This document shows, one piece after another, positions 45,209 through 52,781 of a stretch of DNA of 64,000 bases. How positions within the stretch are numbered: position 1 is the stretch's first letter; each line of letters begins with the position of its first letter. The notes under the pieces are model-generated. The model was not told the DNA's origin and did no database searches. It saw only the letters and a list, made by a program, of their open reading frames with translations. The stretch lies in assembly GCA_903913315.1 (NCBI GenBank), contig CAIWKX010000045.1, forward strand, positions 1 to 64,000, written 5' to 3'. The DNA comes from an uncultured Bacteroidota bacterium (lineage in GTDB: Bacteria > Bacteroidota > Bacteroidia > Flavobacteriales > Flavobacteriaceae). The position numbers and the translations under genes are program-made.

Positions 45209-46459
45209 TTAAATTCCAAAAGTAGTTTTAACTTGGTCTACAAAATCTAATTTTTCCCAAGTAAACAATTCAACGGTTACAGTTTTATTGTCTCCATTTG
45301 GAGTTTTAAAGGTCTTAGTAACTGTTTCAGGTTTTCTTCCCATGTGGCCGTATGCAGCAGTTTCACTATAAATTGGATTTCTTAATTTCAAACGTTGTTC
45401 AATAAAATAGGGACGCATATCAAAAATAGCTTCTACTTTTTTACTAATTTCTCCATCTGTTAAATTTACCTTAGCAGTTCCATAAGTAACAACATTAATA
45501 GAGGTTGGTTTTGCAACACCAATAGCATAAGAAACTTGAACTAATATTTCATCACATATTCCGGCAGCAACCATGTTTTTTGCAATATGACGTGTTGCAT
45601 ACGCAGCACTTCTATCCACTTTACTTGGATCTTTTCCAGAAAAAGCACCGCCACCGTGAGCTCCTTTTCCACCATAGGTATCTACAATAATTTTTCTGCC
45701 GGTTAATCCAGTGTCTCCATGGGGTCCACCTATTACGAATTTCCCAGTTGGATTAATATGATAAGTAATGTCATCATTAAAGAAGTAAGCATATTGAGGA
45801 TATTTAGCTTTAATTCTTGGAATCAAAATTGAAATCAAATCGCTTTTAATTTTTGCTAACATTTCTGCTTCTGGAGCAAAATCATCATGTTGTGTAGAAA
45901 TAACTATAGCATCAATTCGTTGCGGTTTGTTATCGTCTGAATATTCTAAAGTTACTTGCGATTTTGCATCTGGACGTAAATAAGTAATTTCAGAATTTTC
46001 TCTTCTCAAATTAGCCAATTCAATTAGCAAAGCATGCGACAAATCTAAAGCCAAAGGCATATAATTTTCAGTTTCGTTAGTTGCATAACCAAACATCATT
46101 CCTTGGTCACCAGCACCTTGTTCTTCTTTACTAGCTCTATCAACTCCTTGATTAATATCAGCTGATTGCTCATGGATTGCCGATAAAACACCACAAGAAT
46201 TTGCTTCAAACATATATTCGCTTTTAGTATAACCAATTTTCTTGATTACATCTCTAGCAATAGTTTGAACATCTAAATAAGTGTTTGATTTTACTTCTCC
46301 AGCTAAAATTACTTGACCAGTAGTAACCAATGTTTCGCATGCTACTTTAGATTCTGGATCGAAAGCTAAAAAGTTATCAATTAGTGCATCTGAAATTTGA
46401 TCAGCTACTTTGTCTGGATGTCCTTCACTCACTGATTCTGACGTAAATAAATAAGCCAT
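45209..46459 (-). CDS. metK: S-adenosylmethionine synthetase
   Basis: The 416-residue protein shows the MetK signatures: [12 protein letters not shown] near the N-terminus, [11 protein letters not shown] near residue 116, [13 protein letters not shown] near 245 and [16 protein letters not shown] near 270. It makes SAM from methionine and ATP. Expression is probably controlled by the SAM-II-like element in its leader (46532-46585), so the enzyme would be repressed by its own product. It is divergent from a T9SS type A protein gene. Confidence 0.98.
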   Translation of the reverse strand: MAYLFTSESVSEGHPDKVADQISDALIDNFLAFDPESKVACETLVTTGQVILAGEVKSNTYLDVQTIARDVIKKIGYTKSEYMFEANSCGVLSAIHEQSADINQGVDRASKEEQGAGDQGMMFGYATNETENYMPLALDLSHALLIELANLRRENSEITYLRPDAKSQVTLEYSDDNKPQRIDAIVISTQHDDFAPEAEMLAKIKSDLISILIPRIKAKYPQYAYFFNDDITYHINPTGKFVIGGPHGDTGLTGRKIIVDTYGGKGAHGGGAFSGKDPSKVDRSAAYATRHIAKNMVAAGICDEILVQVSYAIGVAKPTSINVVTYGTAKVNLTDGEISKKVEAIFDMRPYFIEQRLKLRNPIYSETAAYGHMGRKPETVTKTFKTPNGDNKTVTVELFTWEKLDFVDQVKTTFGI

Positions 46460-46531
46460 AATATAATTTATTTTAAATTAATTTTTGTGAAGAAAATAAG
46501 AAAATTGCAAAGGAAATACTAAAGAAGAGTT

Positions 46532-46585
46532 TCTGCTTTAGCATTTTTTAACGAGGTTGCAATCAGTTCAAATTTTTCCTCTTTT
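46532..46585 (-). promoter_or_regulatory. SAM-II (SAM-alpha) type riboswitch in the metK leader
   Basis: Read on the minus strand: GAGG (plus 46578-46581), then AAAAATTTGAACTGATTGCA, then ACCTC closing the P1 stem, then GTTAAAAAATGCTAAAGCAG to plus 46533. This matches the SAM-II core as I remember it from the crystallised metX element: ATTT(G)AAC-x-x-ATTGCAA before the 3' P1 strand, and a 3' GCTAAA that joins the pseudoknot. CTG in the loop can pair with the terminal CAG, and GCA with TGC. The element starts where the predicted promoter would start transcription (about 46588). No T tract follows, so control may be at translation or RNA stability. Confidence 0.8.
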
Positions 46586-46594
46586 TATCTGAGG

Positions 46595-46625
46595 CAAATG
46601 TATAAACTCATTTTTAAATATAAAC
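46595..46625 (-). promoter_or_regulatory. Promoter of metK
   Basis: On the minus strand TACATTTG (plus 46595-46602) matches the -7 consensus. A GTTT (plus 46622-46625) lies 19 nt further upstream as a weak -33 element. The predicted start near 46588 falls just before the SAM-II-like element. Confidence 0.65.
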
Positions 46626-46646
46626 CCATTTTTTCAAATATTTTTT

Positions 46647-46654
46647 TATATTTG
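46647..46654 (+). promoter_or_regulatory. -7 box of the T9SS type A protein gene
   Basis: TATATTTG, 27 nt upstream of the ATG at 46682. No clean TTTG is visible at -33. Confidence 0.45.
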
Positions 46655-46681
46655 CTAAAATTAAATTAAAACAATATAAAT

Positions 46682-47614
46682 ATGAAAAAACTATTACTTT
46701 CTTTAACCTTATTATGTATTGGCTTTGTTCAAGGCCAAAATCTTTTTTCTTTTGGGTTTGATGGAGCAACGGCAGATATGGTTACTGCTGGATGGCAACT
46801 AACGAATCAAAGTACTCCAATTTACACGGGAGCACCTACATGGAGTATACCTTCTACAGCACCTACATCAACATTTACTTCTGGTGGACAAGCTGGTGGG
46901 GCAACTTCTTTTGCATTAATAAACTACACTAGTACAGGAACTTCTGCAACAGCTGGTTCAGGAACAATTAGTAATTGGATGATTTCACCAGTGATAAATG
47001 TGCAAAATGGAGATGTAGTCTCTTTTTACACAACTTATGGAGGTACTGCTGCACAAGAAAGTTATGCAGATAATATGCAATTACTTATGAGTACGCATGG
47101 TGCATCAAGTGTTATTCCTTCCACAGGTGCTGCTGATGTTGGTGATTTTACAAATAATTTGGTTGAGATAAATCCAACTCTTAACCCTACAGGATATCCA
47201 GTAGGATGGACTCAATATACTTATACTATTTCAGGATTGTCTGCAGCAACAGATTGTATGTTTGCTTTCAGATATTATGTAACTGATGGAGGTCCAGGAG
47301 GTACAAATTCAGATATTATTGGAGTGGATACGTTTTCAGTAGATAGACCATTGGCTAGTACACAAACTTTCTTTGCAAACAATTTTTCTATTCAACCAAA
47401 TCCAGTTAAAGATATTTTTACTGTAACTTCTAAAAACGGAACATTTATAAACAATATAAAAGTGACAGACATTAACGGAAGAATTGTAAAAGAAGAAAAC
47501 AACTCTGATTTGAATGCTACGCAAGTTAATATTTCTGATTTGTCATCTGGAGTTTATTTTGTTAAAATTCAATCCGATTTAGGTGTTGGAACTACAAAAA
47601 TCATTAAAGAATAA
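46682..47614 (+). CDS. T9SS type A sorting domain protein with adhesin/choice-of-anchor-like domain
   Basis: The 310-residue protein has a signal peptide (ending G-F-V-Q-G-Q-N). Residues 22-220 form a beta-jelly-roll resembling the cleaved-adhesin / choice-of-anchor domain (F-S-F-G-F-D-G-A-T, N-W-M-I-S-P-V-I-N-V-Q-N-G-D-V-V-S-F-Y, S-Y-A-D-N-M-Q-L-L-M-S-T). A linker leads to a type A sorting domain (F-S-I-Q-P-N-P-V-K-D, I-N-G-R-I-V-K, L-S-S-G-V-Y-F-V-K-I-Q and the final K-I-I-K-E) at about 230-310. It should be exported by the SprA system and cleaved or anchored at the surface. No catalytic site is evident. It has its own promoter and terminator. Confidence 0.9.
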   Translation: MKKLLLSLTLLCIGFVQGQNLFSFGFDGATADMVTAGWQLTNQSTPIYTGAPTWSIPSTAPTSTFTSGGQAGGATSFALINYTSTGTSATAGSGTISNWMISPVINVQNGDVVSFYTTYGGTAAQESYADNMQLLMSTHGASSVIPSTGAADVGDFTNNLVEINPTLNPTGYPVGWTQYTYTISGLSAATDCMFAFRYYVTDGGPGGTNSDIIGVDTFSVDRPLASTQTFFANNFSIQPNPVKDIFTVTSKNGTFINNIKVTDINGRIVKEENNSDLNATQVNISDLSSGVYFVKIQSDLGVGTTKIIKE

Positions 47615-47635
47615 TCATTCGATTTAATTCTTAGA

Positions 47636-47663
47636 AAGGAGCTCTTATCAGCTCCTTTTTTTT
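47636..47663 (+). terminator. Terminator of the T9SS type A protein gene
   Basis: Stem AAGGAGCT / AGCTCCTT with a CTTATC loop and a T tract. Confidence 0.92.
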
Positions 47664-47768
47664 GTCTTAAAACTATAGTTGTCTTAGATAAATTATCTAA
47701 AAAAAATGATTCATAATAAAAAATATAGAAAATTAATCTATTTAATTTTTATTATTAGAAAAATAATC

Positions 47769-47776
47769 TAATTTTG
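47769..47776 (+). promoter_or_regulatory. -7 box of the methionine operon promoter
   Basis: TAATTTTG fits TAnnTTTG. Transcription would begin near 47783, about 25 nt before the S-box element. The -33 region is only T-rich. Confidence 0.55.
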
Positions 47777-47806
47777 CACCGTTAAGTTCATTTAACTTAT
47801 TGAAAT

Positions 47807-47906
47807 GTTATAAAGAAAGCCGGAGGGAATAGACCCGATGAAAGCTTAGCAACCCTACCTTGTAGAAGGTGCTACATTCTATCCTGATTTATTGGGAGAA
47901 GATAAC
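47807..47906 (+). promoter_or_regulatory. SAM-I (S-box) riboswitch upstream of metX
   Basis: The element is closed by GTTAT (47807-47811) and ATAAC (47902-47906) as P1. Inside are the S-box landmarks in order: A-A-A-G-A-A-A-G then C-C-G-G-A-G-G-G-A, GACCCGATGAAAGCTTAGCA followed by ACC, a variable P3 (CTACCTTGTAGAAGGT), GCTACATTCTATCC and TTGGGAGAAGATAAC. These match the conserved kink-turn and SAM-contacting segments of RF00162-type elements. It controls the operon metX-hom-osmC-metZ-metH-metF. The stretch after it (47907-47970) has a CTAG-T6-CTAG hairpin, but I cannot define the expression platform. Confidence 0.93.
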
Positions 47907-47974
47907 ACAAGATTTTCTAGTTTTTTCTAGCCTTTCTTTTATAATATTTTGCAATTGTATAATTAAAGAAAGAT

Positions 47975-48976
47975 TTGAAATTGAAAAATAATCTACAACA
48001 CATTACTGTATCCAATTTCACTACCGAATCAGGGGTGTTATATCCCACTGTTAAACTAAGCTATCACGTTTTTGGTGTAGACTTATATAAGGCACCTGTA
48101 GTTTTAATCAATCATGCCTTAACGGGAAATTCTAATGCAACGGGATTAAAAGGATGGTGGAATGATTTAATCGGTGAGACTAAAACAATTGATACGCAAA
48201 AATACTCGGTTCTAGCTTTTAATGTTCCTGGAAATGGAATGGACAACAACATCATTGATTCCTATAATGATTTTACTGCTAGAGATATTGCTCGATTATT
48301 TATCTACGGAATTAACTATTTAGAAATCGAACAGCTCTTTGCTATTGTCGGCGGTTCAGTTGTCGGCGGGATAGGATGGGAAATGGTAGCGTTATCTCCA
48401 AAAATTGCAAAAAACTTTATTCCTATCGCTACAGATTGGAAGGCTACAGATTGGATAATAGCCAATTGTTTTTTGCAAGAACAAATCCTTTTAAACTCCT
48501 CCCAACCAATAGAAGACGCAAGAACACATGCCATGTTGTGTTACAGAACGCCAGAATCATTAAAAGAAAAATTCAATACATCTTATAACTCTAATTTGGA
48601 GAATTTCTCGGTAGAAAGTTGGTTAATGCATCATGGAGAAAAGTTGCAAAAGAGATTCCAACTTGCTGCTTATAAAATGATGAATCATGTATTAAAATCA
48701 ATTGATATTACACGTAACAGAGGCTCTTTTGAAGAGGTTGTCTCTGCCATCGAAGCCAATATCTACCTTGTTGCAATTGATTCTGATTTGTTTTTTACTT
48801 CAAATGAAAGCAAAAATACCTATAAAGAAATACTCAAATTAAAGAAAAATGTAAGTTATCATGAAATTAAATCAATTCATGGACACGATGCTTTTTTAAT
48901 AGAATACAATCAGTTAAACACTATACTTTCCTCAATATTTAAATTCTCAAATCAACCTTGCTATGAATGTATTTGA
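47975..48976 (+). CDS. metX: Homoserine O-acetyltransferase-like alpha/beta hydrolase
   Basis: The 333-residue MetX-type acyltransferase has an oxyanion region N-H-A-L-T-G-N-S near residue 47, the nucleophile elbow V-G-G-S-V-V-G-G-I-G with Ser128, an acid in V-A-I-D-S-D-L-F-F near 270 and the catalytic His in S-I-H-G-H-D-A-F-L near 308. It activates homoserine for sulfhydrylation. The elbow has G-G-S-V-V-G-G rather than the common G-G-S-M-G-G. Translation seems to start at a TTG (47975-47977); a second TTG lies two codons on and no ATG is near. First gene of the SAM-I-controlled operon; it overlaps hom by 14 nt. Confidence 0.88.
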   Translation: MKLKNNLQHITVSNFTTESGVLYPTVKLSYHVFGVDLYKAPVVLINHALTGNSNATGLKGWWNDLIGETKTIDTQKYSVLAFNVPGNGMDNNIIDSYNDFTARDIARLFIYGINYLEIEQLFAIVGGSVVGGIGWEMVALSPKIAKNFIPIATDWKATDWIIANCFLQEQILLNSSQPIEDARTHAMLCYRTPESLKEKFNTSYNSNLENFSVESWLMHHGEKLQKRFQLAAYKMMNHVLKSIDITRNRGSFEEVVSAIEANIYLVAIDSDLFFTSNESKNTYKEILKLKKNVSYHEIKSIHGHDAFLIEYNQLNTILSSIFKFSNQPCYECI

Positions 48977-50096
48977 AGTTATAAAACCAACTCAAGACCC
49001 CAAAAAAGAAAACCAAGTTAAAAAAGTAAATATTGCTATTTTTGGACATGGTCTTGTGGGCGGAACATTGATTAATCAAATTCTGGATTCTTTCGAAAAA
49101 ATTATAAAAAGAAGAGATATTAAACTTTCTGTGTTTGCTATTGCTAATTCTAAGCATATTATTTTTAATAAAGAAGGATTTGATACAAATTGGAGGTCAG
49201 ATATTGAGACTAAAGGGAATCATTACACCGTTTTCGATGTCATATCTTATGCCAAAGAGCATCATCTAGAAAATTTAATTGCTGTGGATAACACCGCAAG
49301 TAGCTCTTTTGTTGAAAATTATATTCCATTAGTCGAAAATGGATTTGATTTGGTTTCTTCGAATAAGATTGCTAACACCTTGAGTTATTCATTTTATAAA
49401 GAAGTGCGAAATGTTTTAGAAGAAAAACAAAAAAAATATCTTTATGAAACCAATGTTGGAGCAGGTTTGCCTCTTATTGATACTATAAAACTTTTGCATC
49501 TTTCAGGAGAGAATATTACTAAAATAAAAGGAGTTTTTTCAGGGACATTAAGCTATCTGTTCAACAATTATTCTATTCAAGAACGATCTTTTAGTGAGAT
49601 TTTAAAAGAAGCAATTGCTAATGGATACACTGAGCCGGACCCTCGTGAAGATTTATGTGGAAATGATGTAGGGAGAAAATTATTGGTTTTAGCCAGAGAA
49701 TTAGATCTTCAAAACGAGTTTGATGAAATCAATATTGAAAACTTAATTCAAGAACATTTAAGAGGCGTAACTAAGGAAGAATTCTTAAATCGATTAGAGG
49801 AGTTAGATGAAAAATATAGCACTATAAAAAGGAATCAAAAAGCAAATCATGTGCTACGCTATGTAGGTGAATTATCGGGTGATTTGCAACAAGACAAAGG
49901 AAATTTAGAAGTAAAATTAGTTTCTATCCCACAAAATAGCGCTCTAGGTCAATTGCAAGGTTCTGATTCTTATTTTGAAATTTACACTGAATCCTATGGA
50001 GATAGACCTATCGTGATTCAAGGTGCTGGTGCTGGTTCGGCAGTTACTGCTAGAGGAGTTTTTGGAGATATTTTAAGATTGTCAGACAAAGGATAA
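48963..50096 (+). CDS. hom: Homoserine dehydrogenase (stand-alone)
   Basis: The 377-residue protein has an N-terminal Rossmann motif I-A-I-F-G-H-G-L-V-G-G-T near residue 25, V-D-N-T-A-S near 105, the catalytic-Lys region S-S-N-K-I-A near 131 and E-T-N-V-G-A-G-L-P-L-I-D-T near 162. These are as in the homoserine dehydrogenase half of bifunctional ThrA, with the same C-terminal G-A-G-A-G-S-A-V-T-A-R-G-V. There is no aspartokinase and no ACT domain. It reduces aspartate semialdehyde to homoserine for the neighbouring MetX. It overlaps metX by 14 nt and sits 3 nt before osmC. Confidence 0.93.
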   Translation: MNVFEVIKPTQDPKKENQVKKVNIAIFGHGLVGGTLINQILDSFEKIIKRRDIKLSVFAIANSKHIIFNKEGFDTNWRSDIETKGNHYTVFDVISYAKEHHLENLIAVDNTASSSFVENYIPLVENGFDLVSSNKIANTLSYSFYKEVRNVLEEKQKKYLYETNVGAGLPLIDTIKLLHLSGENITKIKGVFSGTLSYLFNNYSIQERSFSEILKEAIANGYTEPDPREDLCGNDVGRKLLVLARELDLQNEFDEINIENLIQEHLRGVTKEEFLNRLEELDEKYSTIKRNQKANHVLRYVGELSGDLQQDKGNLEVKLVSIPQNSALGQLQGSDSYFEIYTESYGDRPIVIQGAGAGSAVTARGVFGDILRLSDKG

Positions 50097-50099
50097 ATT

Positions 50100-50525
50100 A
50101 TGAAAATAACACTTAACAGAGTAAACGACAACTACCACTTTCAACTAAAAAATGAACGTGGACATATAGTAGATATTGACAATCGCTCCGAATTTGGAGG
50201 TGATGATTTAGGGGCAAGTCCAATGGAATTAATCTTGATGGCAGTTGCAGGTTGTAGTTCGATAGATGTGATTTCAATTCTAAAAAAACAACGACAAGAA
50301 ATCACTTCTTTCAAAGTTGAGGTTGAAGGAGAACGAGTTCAAATTGAAGATGCCAAACCTTTTAAAGAAATTACAGTTGTTTTCTTATTAGAAGGTAAAA
50401 TTGATTCGGAAAAAGCAATCCGAGCAGTTGAATTATCATTTGACAAATACTGTTCAGTTTCCAAAACATTAGAGCCGACAGCAATTATTAAATATAAAGT
50501 AATTTTAAATGACATTGAATTATGA
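50100..50525 (+). CDS. OsmC family protein in the methionine operon
   Basis: The 141-residue protein has both conserved OsmC/Ohr Cys: Cys52 in M-A-V-A-G-C-S-S-I-D-V and Cys118 in F-D-K-Y-C-S-V-S-K-T-L. OsmC proteins act as thiol peroxidases on organic hydroperoxides; some YhfA-like members have no proven substrate. It is tightly packed between hom (3 nt) and metZ (4-nt overlap), so it is made together with methionine enzymes. A role with sulfide or persulfide metabolism, or in protecting thiol enzymes, is possible but inferred. Confidence 0.92.
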   Translation: MKITLNRVNDNYHFQLKNERGHIVDIDNRSEFGGDDLGASPMELILMAVAGCSSIDVISILKKQRQEITSFKVEVEGERVQIEDAKPFKEITVVFLLEGKIDSEKAIRAVELSFDKYCSVSKTLEPTAIIKYKVILNDIEL

Positions 50526-51694
50526 GCGAACAAGAATTTGGTTTTGAAACTGAAGCCATACGGACTCAAATAGAACGTACTCAATACTTAGAACATTCTG
50601 TTCCATTATATATTTCTTCTAGTTTTGTGTTTGAAGATGCCGAAGATATGCGTGCTTCTTTCACGGAAGAAAAAGACCGCAATATTTACAGTAGATTCAG
50701 CAATCCAAATACATCTGAATTTGTAGAAAAGATTTGCAAAATGGAAGGAGCAGATGCGGGTTATGCTTTCGCAACAGGAATGGCGGCTATTTACTCAACT
50801 TTTGCTGCTTTATTAAATTCTGGAGATCATATCGTTTCTGCTGGAAGTGTGTTTGGATCGACTCATGCTTTGTTTACAACTTATTTTCCAAAATGGAATA
50901 TCACCACTTCTTATTTTGATATCAATAAACCCGAAACAATAGAAAGTTTTATTACATCAAATACCAAAATCCTTTATGCAGAATCGCCTACTAATCCGGC
51001 AGTAGATATTATTGATTTAGAATTGTTGGGCTCTATTGCTAAAAAACATAACCTACTATTAATTATTGATAATTGTTTTGCCACACCATATATACAACAA
51101 CCAATTAAGTTTGGAGCTGACCTAGTGGTACATTCGGCTACAAAATTAATTGATGGTCAAGGAAGAGTTCTAGGTGGAGTTACCGTTGGAAGAGAAGATA
51201 TAATTCGCCAGATTTATTTGTTTTCAAGAAATACAGGACCTTCCTTATCTCCTTTCAATGCTTGGATTTTATCTAAAAGTTTAGAAACTTTAGCAGTTCG
51301 CGTTGAAAAACATTCTGAGAATGCCTTGAAAGTGGCAGAGTTTTTAGAAAATCATTCCAATGTAAAACTAGTAAAATATCCTTTCTTGAAATCGCATCCA
51401 CAATATGAAATTGCCAAAAAACAAATGCGTTTAGGAGGCAATATTGTAGCTTTCGAAATTAAAGGTGGAATTGAAGCTGGGCGACAGTTTTTAGACAAAA
51501 TTCAAATGTGTTCTCTTTCTGCTAATTTAGGAGATACTCGAACCATAGTAACCCATCCGGCTTCTACAACACATAGTAAATTAACAGTTGAAGAACGTTT
51601 GGCAGTAAGTATCACCGATGGATTAGTGCGAGTTTCGGTTGGGTTGGAATCTGTAATTGATGTTATAAATGATTTAGACCAAGCATTAAAATAA
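50522..51694 (+). CDS. metZ: O-acetyl/O-succinyl-homoserine sulfhydrylase (PLP, Cys/Met metabolism family)
   Basis: The 390-residue fold-type I PLP enzyme has Y-S-R-F-S-N-P-N-T near residue 57, the Schiff-base Lys208 in H-S-A-T-K-L-I-D-G-Q-G, E-S-P-T-N-P near 154 and the ending G-L-V-R-V-S-V-G-L-E-S. With MetX in the same operon it should condense sulfide with O-acetylhomoserine to give homocysteine directly. Cystathionine gamma-synthase activity cannot be excluded from sequence. It overlaps osmC by 4 nt; the next gene follows 63 nt later, after a possible internal promoter. Confidence 0.9.
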   Translation: MSEQEFGFETEAIRTQIERTQYLEHSVPLYISSSFVFEDAEDMRASFTEEKDRNIYSRFSNPNTSEFVEKICKMEGADAGYAFATGMAAIYSTFAALLNSGDHIVSAGSVFGSTHALFTTYFPKWNITTSYFDINKPETIESFITSNTKILYAESPTNPAVDIIDLELLGSIAKKHNLLLIIDNCFATPYIQQPIKFGADLVVHSATKLIDGQGRVLGGVTVGREDIIRQIYLFSRNTGPSLSPFNAWILSKSLETLAVRVEKHSENALKVAEFLENHSNVKLVKYPFLKSHPQYEIAKKQMRLGGNIVAFEIKGGIEAGRQFLDKIQMCSLSANLGDTRTIVTHPASTTHSKLTVEERLAVSITDGLVRVSVGLESVIDVINDLDQALK

Positions 51695-51722
51695 ATTATA
51701 GAAAAGGTTAACTAAAGTATAG

Positions 51723-51730
51723 TAGTTTTG
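51723..51730 (+). promoter_or_regulatory. Possible internal promoter -7 box before metH
   Basis: TAGTTTTG lies in the only sizeable gap of the operon (51695-51757), 27 nt before the ATG of the MetH N-terminal gene. The -33 element is unclear, so this is a weak call. Confidence 0.4.
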
Positions 51731-51757
51731 CAGTATCTAAAGTGACAAAATAAAAAT

Positions 51758-52759
51758 ATGTTAAAAATACAACAAGCAATAAAAGAAAGAATCCTAGTCC
51801 TAGACGGAGCTATGGGAACGATGTTACAACGCAACAACTTCTCCGAAGAAGATTTTCGTGGTGAGCGTTTCAAAGATTTTCCACATCCATTAAAAGGGAA
51901 TAACGATTTACTTTCGATCACACAACCAGACGCTGTAAAGCATGTCCACCGTTTGTATTTTCAAGCAGGTGCCGATATCGTTGAAACCAATACATTTTCA
52001 GGAACTACAATTGGAATGGCTGATTATCATTTGGAAGATTTAGTTTACGAACTAAATTACGAATCCGCTAAAATAGCACGCCAAGTTGCAGATGAATTTC
52101 TTGACCGACCACGTTTTGTAGCAGGTTCTATAGGGCCAACAAACAGAACAGCTTCCATGTCACCCGATGTAAATGACCCTGGTTATCGTGCTGTTACCTT
52201 TGATGATTTAAAAGTTGCATACAAACAACAAGTTGAAGCTTTAATAGATGGTGGTTGCGATGTTTTATTAGTCGAAACTATTTTCGATACCCTAAACGCT
52301 AAAGCAGCACTTTTCGCAATTGAAGAAGTGAAAGAGAATAGAAATATTGATATTCCAGTAATGGTTTCAGGAACAATTACAGATGCTTCGGGAAGAACAC
52401 TATCAGGTCAAACTGTTGAAGCGTTTTTAATATCAATTTCACATATTCCATTGTTAAGTATAGGATTCAATTGTGCTCTTGGAGCTGATCAATTAAAACC
52501 TTATTTAAAACGTTTGGCAATGAATACGCAATTGAATATTTCGGCACATCCAAACGCAGGTTTACCTAATGCATTTGGACAATACGACCAAACACCATTA
52601 GAAATGCAAGCCTTAATAAGAGAATACCTAAAAGATAATTTAGTAAACATAATAGGTGGATGTTGTGGAACAACGCCCGAACACATCAAAGCAATTGCAG
52701 ATGTTGCCAAAGAATTCAAACCACGTATGGCAGTGACAAGTCGCGAATTGTCTGTGTAA
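51758..52759 (+). CDS. metH: Methionine synthase, homocysteine S-methyltransferase subunit (MetH N-terminal part)
   Basis: The 333-residue protein is the homocysteine-binding barrel of cobalamin-dependent MetH: V-L-D-G-A-M-G-T-M-L-Q near residue 15, E-T-N-T-F-S-G-T-T near 75, the first Zn Cys in G-F-N-C-A-L-G near 237 and the Zn pair in I-G-G-C-C-G-T-T-P-E-H near 303. It lacks all later MetH domains, which are encoded by the next gene 22 nt downstream. The pair adds up to 1224 residues, close to a one-piece MetH. Other possible calls (MmuM, BhmT) fit less well because of this neighbour. Confidence 0.93.
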   Translation: MLKIQQAIKERILVLDGAMGTMLQRNNFSEEDFRGERFKDFPHPLKGNNDLLSITQPDAVKHVHRLYFQAGADIVETNTFSGTTIGMADYHLEDLVYELNYESAKIARQVADEFLDRPRFVAGSIGPTNRTASMSPDVNDPGYRAVTFDDLKVAYKQQVEALIDGGCDVLLVETIFDTLNAKAALFAIEEVKENRNIDIPVMVSGTITDASGRTLSGQTVEAFLISISHIPLLSIGFNCALGADQLKPYLKRLAMNTQLNISAHPNAGLPNAFGQYDQTPLEMQALIREYLKDNLVNIIGGCCGTTPEHIKAIADVAKEFKPRMAVTSRELSV

Positions 52760-52781
52760 GAAGAAGCAAAATAAAATATAA

